A stretch of 56,115 nt of DNA from assembly GCA_944385705.1 (NCBI GenBank), contig CALWYF010000006.1, positions 1-56,115 on the forward strand, written 5' to 3'. Source of the DNA: an uncultured Oscillospiraceae bacterium. Lineage in GTDB: Bacteria; Bacillota; Clostridia; Oscillospirales; Oscillospiraceae. A model generated the notes under the pieces. The model was given only the letters and a program-made list of their open reading frames with translations, made no database searches and was not told the DNA's origin. The number at the start of each line of letters is the position of its first letter. The stretch's first letter is position 1. The translations under genes were made by a program, and so were the position numbers. This document shows positions 34,565 through 43,392 of this stretch, in pieces.

Positions 34565-35257
34565 CTACTCCCCACGGTCCATAGGCTCCGCCTCCCGGAC
34601 GGTGAGGCGCTCCCCCTCCACGGTGAAGCGGAGAGTGAAGCCGGCAAAGTCCATGGCGTACAGGCGCTGGGGGTCATGCTGGTACCGGGGCCGGGGGTCT
34701 CTGGCGAGCACCGCCGTCAGCGCCTCCAGCTTGTTTTCCGGCAGCTTTTCCGCCACTCCCGGGGAGTAGGCCACTTTCAAGGTCTTCCCGGCGTCGGGAG
34801 CAAAGCCGCCGGTGGCCTCTTCCTTACAGTCGGCATAGGGCACATAGGGCTTGATATCGAAGATGGGCGTGCCGTCCATCAGGTCGGCCCCTCCCACCCG
34901 CAGGGTGAGGCCCAGGCCCGGCCGCTCCTCCACCCCCAGCAGCCTCACGCAGCTGAGGCCCAGGGAGTTTGGCCGGAAGGGGGAGCGGGTGGCAAAGACT
35001 CCCATACGCTCATTTCCCCCCAGCCGGGGCGGCCGCACCGTGGGGGACCAGTCCTCCCGGAGGTTTTGGGAAAACTGCCAGATGAGCCACAGGTGGCTGA
35101 AACCCTCTATGCCCCGGAGAGCCTCCGGGATTCGGTATTCCGGCTCGAAGACCACCAGGCCCTCCAGCTCCGGCACTATGCCCGCCTGGCGGGGTATGCC
35201 GAATTTCCCGGAAAAGTCGCTGTGCATCCGGGCTATGGGCCTTATCACCTGCTCCAT
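34565..35257 (-). CDS. trmO: tRNA (adenine(37)-N6)-methyltransferase TrmO-like
   Basis: 230 residues of the TsaA/TrmO (UPF0066) family: PIARMHSDFSGKFGIPRQAG, LWLIWQF, GVFATRSPFRPNSLGLSCVRL and LMDGTPIFDIKPYVPYAD are diagnostic. In E. coli it methylates t6A37 of certain tRNAs using SAM. The ATG overlaps the stop of the upstream gene in TGATG, so translation is coupled. An open frame extends upstream of this ATG into the protease gene and is not used. Confidence 0.91.
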   Translation of the reverse strand: MEQVIRPIARMHSDFSGKFGIPRQAGIVPELEGLVVFEPEYRIPEALRGIEGFSHLWLIWQFSQNLREDWSPTVRPPRLGGNERMGVFATRSPFRPNSLGLSCVRLLGVEERPGLGLTLRVGGADLMDGTPIFDIKPYVPYADCKEEATGGFAPDAGKTLKVAYSPGVAEKLPENKLEALTAVLARDPRPRYQHDPQRLYAMDFAGFTLRFTVEGERLTVREAEPMDRGE

Positions 35258-35970
35258 CACAGCAGCTCCCCCAGCATTTGCAGGGCGTTCATGGACACCC
35301 AGTTCACCAGCATGTGGAAAAAGATGCTGCTCCATATGGTATTGGTGCGCTCGTACACCCGGCACAACAGGAAGGACACCGGGATATACTGGATGATATA
35401 CAGCCAGTATGTGCTGTCCTGCAAAGCGTAGGCATACACATGATAGGCGGAAAAAACCAGCGTGGCGGCTATATAGGCGGCCCAGCGGTTATAGCGGCGC
35501 AGAGTGCCGAAGATGCCCGCCCGGAACATGCATTCCTCTACTATGGGGGCCAGGAACACTGCCATTGCCGACATCTTGCCCCAGTTCTGCCCCGCCATGT
35601 CCATGATGGCGGAGTTGTTGGGATTATCCGCCGCCATCTTGGGCAGCAGGAGCAGGAACAAACTGGCCACGGCAAAATTGGCCAGATACATCAGGGCATA
35701 GCTGCTGATTACCTCCAGCAGGCAGCGGCCCGGCCGCTCCCACAACGGGTCAAAGTCCCGGCGCAGGAACTTGAACAGCAAAAGCAGCATATAGACGGCG
35801 CCCACTACATAAAGTATGAGGTTCAAATCCGCATCCCCCAGGCCCAGGGACGGAGCGGCCATGACTAAAACAAGGGGCAGGACAAATATGTGTATCGGCA
35901 GGTATGCCAGGGCGGCTATGGTCTCGCCCCGGCTCAGCCGGCTGGTAAATTCGGGTAGCTCTCTTCTCAT
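35257..35970 (-). CDS. CPBP-family intramembrane glutamic endopeptidase
   Basis: 237 residues, about seven membrane helices. Catalytic motifs of the CAAX-processing/bacteriocin-processing family: EECMFRAGIFGTL (EExxxR), FSAYHV and HMLVNWVSM. Homologues protect against bacteriocins or process peptides; the substrate here is unknown. Both ends show TGATG overlaps, with mutS upstream and trmO downstream. Confidence 0.9.
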   Translation of the reverse strand: MRRELPEFTSRLSRGETIAALAYLPIHIFVLPLVLVMAAPSLGLGDADLNLILYVVGAVYMLLLLFKFLRRDFDPLWERPGRCLLEVISSYALMYLANFAVASLFLLLLPKMAADNPNNSAIMDMAGQNWGKMSAMAVFLAPIVEECMFRAGIFGTLRRYNRWAAYIAATLVFSAYHVYAYALQDSTYWLYIIQYIPVSFLLCRVYERTNTIWSSIFFHMLVNWVSMNALQMLGELL

Positions 35971-38573
35971 CAGCTTTTTGCCTTTCTTTGCAGTTCGTAG
36001 AGCAGATTCATGGCCTCAATGGGGGTCAGGCTGTTCAAATCCGTACTCAATAGCATTTTCCGTATCTGGTCGGCCCCCAGGTCCGCCAGACTCATCTGGT
36101 CCTCCGGGGCACTCTCCCCCTTGGGGACGGCTCCGGCGCCGCTTTTTTCCAGGTCCTTCAGATAGCCCTTGGCCTTGGCGATTATGCTCTCCGGCAGTCC
36201 CGCCAGCTTTGCCACTTCGATGCCGTAGCTGTCGTCGGCGGCGCCGGGGACAATCTTCCGCAGGAAGACCAGGTTGCCCCCCTGCTTCTTTGCGGTGATA
36301 TTGTAGTTGCGCACCCCCTGGAGCTGGCCCTCCAGAGCCGACAGCTCATGGTAGTGGGTGGCGAACATGGTCTTGGCCCCCAGCTTCCGCTTGTCGGCGC
36401 AGTACTCCAGCACTGCCCTGGCTATGGCCATGCCGTCAAAGGTGGAGGTGCCCCGGCCTATCTCGTCCAGGATCAGCAGGGAGGCGGCGCTGGCGTGTTT
36501 CAGTATCTCCGCCATCTCGCTCATCTCCACCATGAAGGTGGACTGGCCGGAGGCCAGGTCGTCGGAGGCCCCGATGCGGGTGAAGACCCGGTCCACGATG
36601 CCTATGGTGGCGCTCTTTGCCGGGACGAAGGAGCCTATCTGGGCCATGAGCACGATGAGGGCCGTCTGGCGCATATAGGTGGATTTGCCCGCCATATTGG
36701 GGCCGGTGATTATGGCTACCCGGTCCTCGCTGTCGTTGAGATAGGTGTCGTTGGGGACGAAGAGCACCTTCTTCAAAGTCTGCTCCACCACCGGGTGGCG
36801 GCCCTGGATTATCTGCAAAGTCCGGGAGGCGTCCACCTCCGGACAGGTGTAGTTGTTGCGCACAGCCACTTCCGCCAGGGAACAGAGCACGTCCAGCCTT
36901 GCCACGGCCTCCGCCGTGGCTTTTATTCTGTCCACCTTTGCGGCCACGCTGCGGCGCAGCTCGTCAAAATATTTGAACTCCAGCTCGTTTATCCTGTCCC
37001 GGGAGGTGAGAAGGGTGTTCTCCAGCTCCTTCAGCTCCTGGGTGAAGTAGCGCTCGTTGGACACCAGGGTCTGCTTTCTTATATAGTCCTCCGGCACATT
37101 CTCCACCCCGGCGGATTTGGGTATGTCTATGTAATAGCCGAAGACCTTATTATAGCCCACCTTCAGCTTCTTTATGCCGGTGCGCTGGCGCTCCCGCTCC
37201 TCCAGGTCCCGGACCATCTGGGCCCCGTTGTCCCGGATATTTCTCAGCCGGTCCACTTCCTCGGAATAGCCCTTGCGCAGGATGCCCCCTTCCCTTACGG
37301 AGAAGGGAGGGTCGTCACAGATGGCCCGGTCTATCTCAAAGAGCATGTCCTCCAGGATGTCCATGTTCCGGATGTCCCGCAGCTCCATGGATTTGAAGCC
37401 CTCCAGCAGCTGCCGGAGCTTTGGCAGCACGGCGGCGCAGTTTGCCAGGGAGCGGAGATCCCGGCCTCCGGCGGTGCCGTACACCGCCCGGCCCACCAGC
37501 CGCTGCATGTCGCTTATATCCCGCAGGGCCAGCATCAGCTCCCCACGGTTCACATTGTCGTTATAGAGCTCCTGCACCGCAGTGAGCCGCCGCTTGATGG
37601 CCACAGCGGACAGCAGCGGCCGCTCTATCCAGGCTCGGAGCATCCTGCCGCCCATTGGGGTCTTTGTCTTGTCCAGCACCCAGAGAAGGCTGCCCCGCTT
37701 CTCCCCGCTGCGGAGAGATTCCGTCAGCTCCAGGTTCCTCCTGGTTGTCCAGTCCAGCTCCATATAGCGCCCGCCGTAGAAAACGTCCAGGCGGTTTATA
37801 TGGCTCAGGTCGAATTTCTGGGTCTGGTCTATATAGCTGAGCAGGGCCCCGGCGGCGCAGACGGCGGCACTCTGGTCCCCCAGGCCGCAGTCGTCCACAT
37901 CCTTGAAGCCGAACTGCTCACACAGCCGGGCGGCGCAGGGCATGTACTCAAAGCTCTGCTTGTCTCTTTCCTGCATGGCGCCCAGCCTTTTTTGCAGAAA
38001 GTCCGTTATCTCGCCGCAGCCTGCCGCCCTCGGGGACAGCACCGCCTCCCTTGGGGCAAAGCGGCCCAGCTCGTTTATGATATGGGCCACGGCGTCGTTT
38101 TCAAAGGCGGCGCAGCAGAACTCACCGGTGGACACGTCGCAGAAGGCAACGCCCCCCTTCTGGCCTGCCAGCTCCAGAGCGCAGATATAGTTGCTCCGCC
38201 CTTCCTCCAGCATGGAGCTCTCGGTGACGGTGCCGGGGCTTATCACCCGTATAACGTCCCGCTTCACTATGCCCTTGGCCAGGGCCGGGTCCTCCATCTG
38301 CTCGCAGATGGCCACCTTGTAGCCCTTGGCGATGAGCCGGGCGATATAGGTCTCGCAGCTGTGGTAGGGCACGCCGCACATGGGGGTGCGCTCCTCCGGG
38401 TCTTCCACATTCCTGTCCCTGGTGGTGAGAGCCAGGTCCAGCTCCCGGGAGGCTATCTTGGCGTCCTCGTCGAACATCTCGTAGAAGTCCCCCAGGCGGA
38501 AGAACAGCAGGCAATCCTGATACTGCTCCTTTATCTCGTTGTATTGTCTCTTCATGGGTGTGAGCTCAGCCAT
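35970..38573 (-). CDS. mutS: DNA mismatch repair protein MutS
   Basis: 867 residues of the MutS1 type. The N-terminal mismatch-binding domain includes LLFFRLGDFYEMF with the Phe-x-Glu wedge. The ATPase has GPNMAGKSTYMRQ (Walker A), LDEIGRGTSTFDG (Walker B and signature) and ATHYHEL. The C-terminus ends in the dimerising segment SLTPIEAMNLLYELQ. It recognises mismatches and recruits MutL, which is encoded divergently at 43393. The stop overlaps the next start as TGATG. Confidence 0.97.
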   Translation of the reverse strand: MAELTPMKRQYNEIKEQYQDCLLFFRLGDFYEMFDEDAKIASRELDLALTTRDRNVEDPEERTPMCGVPYHSCETYIARLIAKGYKVAICEQMEDPALAKGIVKRDVIRVISPGTVTESSMLEEGRSNYICALELAGQKGGVAFCDVSTGEFCCAAFENDAVAHIINELGRFAPREAVLSPRAAGCGEITDFLQKRLGAMQERDKQSFEYMPCAARLCEQFGFKDVDDCGLGDQSAAVCAAGALLSYIDQTQKFDLSHINRLDVFYGGRYMELDWTTRRNLELTESLRSGEKRGSLLWVLDKTKTPMGGRMLRAWIERPLLSAVAIKRRLTAVQELYNDNVNRGELMLALRDISDMQRLVGRAVYGTAGGRDLRSLANCAAVLPKLRQLLEGFKSMELRDIRNMDILEDMLFEIDRAICDDPPFSVREGGILRKGYSEEVDRLRNIRDNGAQMVRDLEERERQRTGIKKLKVGYNKVFGYYIDIPKSAGVENVPEDYIRKQTLVSNERYFTQELKELENTLLTSRDRINELEFKYFDELRRSVAAKVDRIKATAEAVARLDVLCSLAEVAVRNNYTCPEVDASRTLQIIQGRHPVVEQTLKKVLFVPNDTYLNDSEDRVAIITGPNMAGKSTYMRQTALIVLMAQIGSFVPAKSATIGIVDRVFTRIGASDDLASGQSTFMVEMSEMAEILKHASAASLLILDEIGRGTSTFDGMAIARAVLEYCADKRKLGAKTMFATHYHELSALEGQLQGVRNYNITAKKQGGNLVFLRKIVPGAADDSYGIEVAKLAGLPESIIAKAKGYLKDLEKSGAGAVPKGESAPEDQMSLADLGADQIRKMLLSTDLNSLTPIEAMNLLYELQRKAKS

Positions 38574-38606
38574 GGTCTACCTCTTTCTTATGCGCAGCCG
38601 CTTTCT

Positions 38607-40208
38607 TTATATTCCCTTTACTCCCTCCATGAAGAGACTGCGCATCTCCTCATAGGAGTCAAAGCCGTAGATTATATACTCGTCCACCGCCCCCGGCTCA
38701 TAACCGGCGGTGGTAAATATCACATTTTCCTCCCTGAAGGCCCGGGTGAAGTTGCAGTAATAGGCCTCGTTGGCTGTGAGGAGGATAAACACCTTCCCCT
38801 CCGGGGGCTGGTCGTGATCCTTGCTCTGGAGCCAGGTGACAATATCGTCCGGATCGGAAAGCTCCGCCAGGCCGATGTCGTTCCACACCCATATATCCGC
38901 CTGGCCGTTGCTCAGCTCTGCGGCCAGGTTGCCGATCCAGAAGCTGGCATAGCCCTGCTTATAGTCGCTCTGGGCCAGAAATTGGGCGGCCTCTCTCAGG
39001 GCCCGGGTATCGTCTTCCTTGCGCATGTCGTTATAGTGCAGCGCTCCGCACAGCAGGGCAAGGCTCATGAGACCCAGAATTATTCTGCGCCCGGCCTTGC
39101 CGAAGAGCTCCTCCCGGCCAAAGCACATGAACAGCAGAGGCAGGCCCTGGACCATGGCCTGGATGCTGTGGTAGCTCATGTACTCCATGTCCGTCAGGCT
39201 GTAGAGCAGGCCCAGGGCCAGGATGGCCGACGGGTAAAAACAGGCCGCTATCTGCTGGGCGGGGCTGAAGCGCTCTCTGTGGCGGATAATATACCCGCAG
39301 CAGTACAGGCAGAGCAGAAGCAGCAGTCCGCTGAGGGCGCTGGGCAGCAGCGCCTTGCTGAACACCGGCTCCCCGGAGCGGTAGCCCAGGATGGTCATGA
39401 GCCCCGCCAGGGTCCGCTCTATCCCCTCAAGGGAAAAGCCGGTGAAGGACAAAGTGGTATAGTCGTGGACGGTATACTGCTTCATAATGACCGTCTGGTT
39501 TATAAGGCAGCCGGCCAGGGCGGCGGCTATGGATATGCCGGCGCCGGCTATGAGCTTCCCGCTGCCGGCAGGGGCTCTGTTCAGCCACAGGTACAAAAGC
39601 ACCGCCAGAGCCAGGGGTATGTACAGGGTCAGCAGCATCCTGAAGCCCAGCAGCCCCGCCGCCAGGCTCAGCAGGGCGGCCAGGACCTGGGCCATGTATT
39701 TCTTCCGCCCCGGCTCGCCGGGGAACCGGGCCACGGCCCCCAGCACCACAAAGCCCGTGGCCAGAAACTGTATATAATAGGCAAACTTATAGACTATCTC
39801 AAAATAGCTCCGGGACAGGGGCAGCAGCATAAGGGCCGCCAGAAGAGGAAAGCTCTTTTTCAGCTCCAGCTTCCGGCAGAAATAGTGCAGGCTCAGCAGC
39901 AGCAGGGCTATGAGCAGGGCCGTACCCCCCCAGCGCACCATGCGCCAGTTGTCCGTGAAAAAGAACATCAGCTCAAAGGCCAGCTGGTCCGACAAAAACT
40001 CTATCTCCGTGGAGTAGTACCAGTTCTTGGACATTATGGCCCCGCCCTGGTCCGCCAGGTGCTTTGCAAACACCAGCTCGCTGGAGGCGTCGGAGTCCAG
40101 GGTGTACACCGTGTAGCGGGCCAGGAAAAACAGCAGGACAAAAAGCGTCCCCGCAAAGACGAGCCAGGGCAGATATCTGCCCTTGTCTCCCAGTCTCTTC
40201 ATTTTCAT
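38607..40208 (-). CDS. Polytopic membrane protein, possible GT-C glycosyltransferase (paralogue B)
   Basis: 533 residues with about 11-13 membrane helices. It is a clear paralogue of the gene directly upstream. The first extracellular loop holds YTVYTLDSDASSELVFAKHL; an acidic DxD at this place is typical of GT-C glycosyltransferases that use lipid-linked sugars. The C-terminal extracellular part (about 410-530) is shared with the paralogue (GKVFILLTANEAYYC, DEYIIYGFDSYEEMRS). Function is not established. The start overlaps the stop of its paralogue in TGATG. It lies upstream of mutS in a run of minus-strand genes. Confidence 0.72.
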   Translation of the reverse strand: MKMKRLGDKGRYLPWLVFAGTLFVLLFFLARYTVYTLDSDASSELVFAKHLADQGGAIMSKNWYYSTEIEFLSDQLAFELMFFFTDNWRMVRWGGTALLIALLLLSLHYFCRKLELKKSFPLLAALMLLPLSRSYFEIVYKFAYYIQFLATGFVVLGAVARFPGEPGRKKYMAQVLAALLSLAAGLLGFRMLLTLYIPLALAVLLYLWLNRAPAGSGKLIAGAGISIAAALAGCLINQTVIMKQYTVHDYTTLSFTGFSLEGIERTLAGLMTILGYRSGEPVFSKALLPSALSGLLLLLCLYCCGYIIRHRERFSPAQQIAACFYPSAILALGLLYSLTDMEYMSYHSIQAMVQGLPLLFMCFGREELFGKAGRRIILGLMSLALLCGALHYNDMRKEDDTRALREAAQFLAQSDYKQGYASFWIGNLAAELSNGQADIWVWNDIGLAELSDPDDIVTWLQSKDHDQPPEGKVFILLTANEAYYCNFTRAFREENVIFTTAGYEPGAVDEYIIYGFDSYEEMRSLFMEGVKGI

Positions 40209-41815
40209 CAGCTCTCCCCCTCTTCGCCGCCGTAAAACTGGCTGCGCATCTCTTCATAGGATTCGAAGCCGTAGACTATGTATTCGTCCAGGGCTCCCGT
40301 CTCGTAGTTCTCGGTCTTGAATATCACATTCTCAGCCTTGAAATTCCGGGCAAACTCGCAGTAATAGTCCTCGTTGGCGGACAGCAGCACAAAGACCTTT
40401 CCCTCCCCCGGGGGCCGCAAATGGCTCTTGGCCTGGAGGAAGCCCACTATCTCGTCCGGGTCGGTGAGCTGGGCGAACTTCTCGTCCCAGACCCACAGCT
40501 CCAAAGCCCCGTCGCTCAGCTCCGTGAGCACATTGCCGTTCCAGAAGCTGGCGTAGCCCTGGGTATAGCCCGCCTCCGCAAGGAAGTCTGCGCACTCACG
40601 CTGGGCGCCGGTCTTGTCCTCCTTGCGCATCTCATTATAGTGGACGGCCCCGCACAGCAGGGCAAAGCAGCACAGGCCCACAAGCAGCAGATTTCCCGTT
40701 CTGCCGTAAACTTCCCTCTGCCTGAAGCAGACCACTATGGGCAGCAGGCCCAGCACCGCCGCCTGCACCATGTAACGCAGGGTGAAGACCATGCTGGTCA
40801 GGCAGTAGAGCAGGCACAACGCCGCCAGGGACGTGAGATAAAACAGGGCCGTAAACTCCTGGCCCCGGCTGTAGGCCCGCCGGTTTTTCAAAATGGCAAA
40901 GGAGGCGTACAGGCTCAGCGCAAAGAGGGCTCCCCCCAGGGCGCAGTACAGCAGGGGCAGGCTGAACACATTCTCCCCGGAGCGGTAGCCGAAGGCCTGG
41001 AGAAGTCCACCCAGGACCTGTTCCAGGCCCTCCAGATTGAAGGCGGTGAAGCTGATGCCGGTGACGTCCAGCACCGTGAATTTTTTCGCCAGGTACAGGA
41101 CATTCACGGCGCAGCCGCAGACAGCGGCGGCGGACACCAGGGCGCAGCCGGCGAGAAAGCCCCGGTCCCCGGGGGCATCCCGGTCCAGCCACAGCATGAG
41201 CAGGGCCGACAGCAGCAGCGGCACAAACAGCGTCAGCAGCAGCCGCATGCCGTTGAGACCCACGGCAAAGGACAACAGCAGCCCCAGGGCCAGCAGCAGC
41301 CGGGCCAGGCCTCTGCGGCCCTTCCCTTTCCGGCGGGCATAGCTCCACACCGTCGCCGGGACGGCAAAGCCCATCACCGCATGGGGCAGGTAATAGGTGA
41401 ATTTATACAGTACGTCGAAATATATCCTGGACAGGGGCAGCAGCATAAGCATTGCCGTCAGGGCAAAGCTGCCGCGGTTGTCCGTCTCCCGGCAGAACCA
41501 GTAAAAGGCCAGCACCAGGGCTATGAGCATTATCAGCATCCCGGTAAAGCGCAGCGCCCGCCAGCTGTCAAATACAGAAAACAGGGGCGTGAATATCAGC
41601 TGGCTGTAGAACACCCGCAGCTCGGAGCCGTAGAGCCAGTCCTCCGTGAGCAGGCGGCCCTCTTCGGACAGGAGCTTTGCCAGCACCAGCTCGCTGGAGG
41701 CGTCGGAGTCCAGAGTATACACGGTGTACCTGGCCAGGAAAAAGCACAGTATCAGAAATTCGCCCAGAGCCAGGAGCTGTTCTATCTGCCCTTGTCTGTT
41801 TCCAAGCTTCTTCAT
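40208..41815 (-). CDS. Polytopic membrane protein, possible GT-C glycosyltransferase (paralogue A)
   Basis: 535 residues, same fold as the gene that follows. FFLARYTVYTLDSDASSELV is identical in both over 20 residues. Helices occupy most of residues 10-400, with a soluble C-terminal domain. It probably arose by tandem duplication, since order, length and flanking motifs are preserved while the rest has diverged widely. The gene lies 17 bp after miaB. A GT-C role is a guess from the acidic first-loop motif and topology; a wall polymer or lipid-linked oligosaccharide could be the substrate. Confidence 0.72.
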   Translation of the reverse strand: MKKLGNRQGQIEQLLALGEFLILCFFLARYTVYTLDSDASSELVLAKLLSEEGRLLTEDWLYGSELRVFYSQLIFTPLFSVFDSWRALRFTGMLIMLIALVLAFYWFCRETDNRGSFALTAMLMLLPLSRIYFDVLYKFTYYLPHAVMGFAVPATVWSYARRKGKGRRGLARLLLALGLLLSFAVGLNGMRLLLTLFVPLLLSALLMLWLDRDAPGDRGFLAGCALVSAAAVCGCAVNVLYLAKKFTVLDVTGISFTAFNLEGLEQVLGGLLQAFGYRSGENVFSLPLLYCALGGALFALSLYASFAILKNRRAYSRGQEFTALFYLTSLAALCLLYCLTSMVFTLRYMVQAAVLGLLPIVVCFRQREVYGRTGNLLLVGLCCFALLCGAVHYNEMRKEDKTGAQRECADFLAEAGYTQGYASFWNGNVLTELSDGALELWVWDEKFAQLTDPDEIVGFLQAKSHLRPPGEGKVFVLLSANEDYYCEFARNFKAENVIFKTENYETGALDEYIVYGFESYEEMRSQFYGGEEGES

Positions 41816-41832
41816 CGGACCACTTTCCTTTT

Positions 41833-43245
41833 TCAGACTATCTCCCCGTAGAGGGCCCAGGTGTTGCTGGAGACAATTTTTACCTGAATGAACTGCCCTA
41901 TCAGGCTCTTGTCCCCCCTGAGATGCACCAATCGGCCGCCGTTGGTGCGGGAGGAGAGGTTGTACTCCTCTTTGCCTGTCTCGCCATCCACCAGCACCTT
42001 TACTGTCTTCCCCTCGTATTCTTTATGTTTTTCCCCGGAGATGCGGTTTGCCACCTCTGTGAGGCGGTCAAAGTGCCGCTGCTTATCCTCCCGGGTATAA
42101 GGGTCGGGCATCTCGGCGGCGGGAGTGCCCACCCGCTTGGAGTAGATGAAAGTGAACATGGCGTCATAGCGCACCTTCTCCACCAGCTTTATGGTATCCT
42201 CAAACTCTTCCTCCGTCTCTCCAGGGAAGCCAACGATTATATCTGTGGTAAGCACAAGGTCAGGCATATAGCTTCGGGCCAGCTCCACCTGGGCAATGTA
42301 TTTTGCGCTGTCATAGTTGCGGTTCATCACCTTCAATATCCGGTCGTTGCCGGACTGGACAGGCAGGTGCAGCTGATGGGCGCATTTCTCACATTCGGCC
42401 ATTGTCCTGAATAACTTTTCCGTAGCATCCTTGGGATGGCTGGTCATAAAGCGGATAAGGAACTCCCCCGGTATATCGTTTATCATGCGGATAAGGTCGG
42501 AAAAATCCACATCCAGGCCCAAGTCCCTGCCGTAGGAATTAACGTTCTGCCCCAGGAGGGTGATGTCCTTATAGCCGGCTTCCACCAGCTCCCTGGCCTC
42601 TGCCACCACGTCCTCCGGACGGCGGGAGCGTTCCCGGCCCCTGACGTAGGGCACCACACAGTAGGAGCAGAAATTGTTGCAGCCGTACATAATGGACAGC
42701 CAGGCCTTCACGCTGCCGTCCCTACGCTGAGGAATACCCTCGGCCATGACCCCGTCGCTCTTGTCGGCGGCAAAGACACGCTTGTGCTTTTCCATCACCT
42801 GCTTCAAAAGCTCGGGGAAACGCCACAGCTCATGGGGGCCGAAGACCAGATCCACTACGGGATAGGACTTCTTTATCTTCTCGGCCATGTGCTGCTGCTG
42901 CACCATGCAGCCGCAAACGGCAATTATCTGTTCCGGCTTGTTCTTCTTTGTGTGGTTCAACGCACCCACATTGCCCAGTACCCGCATTTCCGCGTGCTCC
43001 CGCACGGCGCAGGTATTCACCACTATAACGTCCGCCTGGTATTCGTCCTGGGTAAAGCCATAGCCCATAAGGGTCAGGTACCCCCTGAGCTTCTCGCTGT
43101 CCGCCTCGTTCTGCTGGCAGCCGTAGGTATCTACCAGCGCCAGGGGACGCCGGCCATCGGCGGTCACAATGTCAAATATTTCGGCGCATATATCCCTCTG
43201 GGCCTGAATCTGTGCCGGGTCTATTATTTTCTTTTCGTAAGCCAT
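41833..43245 (-). CDS. miaB: tRNA-2-methylthio-N6-dimethylallyladenosine synthase MiaB
   Basis: 470 residues. The methylthiotransferase domain has Cys in DTYGCQQNEAD, NTCAVRE and CGCM. The radical-SAM domain has YGCNNFCSYCVVPYVRGRE (CxxxCxxC). A TRAM domain ends the protein. It adds the methylthio group to i6A37 of tRNA, the product of MiaA (encoded at 45382 on the other strand). The ATG at 43245 has a GGAGAG site 5-10 bp upstream. The frame is open to 43620, but that part overlaps mutL on the other strand. Confidence 0.95.
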   Translation of the reverse strand: MAYEKKIIDPAQIQAQRDICAEIFDIVTADGRRPLALVDTYGCQQNEADSEKLRGYLTLMGYGFTQDEYQADVIVVNTCAVREHAEMRVLGNVGALNHTKKNKPEQIIAVCGCMVQQQHMAEKIKKSYPVVDLVFGPHELWRFPELLKQVMEKHKRVFAADKSDGVMAEGIPQRRDGSVKAWLSIMYGCNNFCSYCVVPYVRGRERSRRPEDVVAEARELVEAGYKDITLLGQNVNSYGRDLGLDVDFSDLIRMINDIPGEFLIRFMTSHPKDATEKLFRTMAECEKCAHQLHLPVQSGNDRILKVMNRNYDSAKYIAQVELARSYMPDLVLTTDIIVGFPGETEEEFEDTIKLVEKVRYDAMFTFIYSKRVGTPAAEMPDPYTREDKQRHFDRLTEVANRISGEKHKEYEGKTVKVLVDGETGKEEYNLSSRTNGGRLVHLRGDKSLIGQFIQVKIVSSNTWALYGEIV

Positions 43246-43310
43246 AGTTCTCTCCGCAAAACCTTCTTGCGCCCTCTTCCGGGTTATCTCAGGGCACAGT
43301 ATTTCTCTTA

Positions 43311-43340
43311 ATCTTAACATAAAAGCAGTGGAATTTTCAA
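43311..43340 (-). promoter_or_regulatory. Candidate promoter of the miaB-to-trmO operon
   Basis: Minus strand: -35 TTGAAA (43340-43335), 18-bp spacer, -10 TAAGAT (43316-43311) preceded by TGT (extended -10). A plus-strand TATAAT (43352-43357) for mutL lies next to it, but its -35 is weak, so the two operons would start back to back. Confidence 0.5.
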
Positions 43341-43392
43341 CACAAATAATGTATAATGTGGTTTCCAATCCAAGCTTACAGGAGGGCTGATC

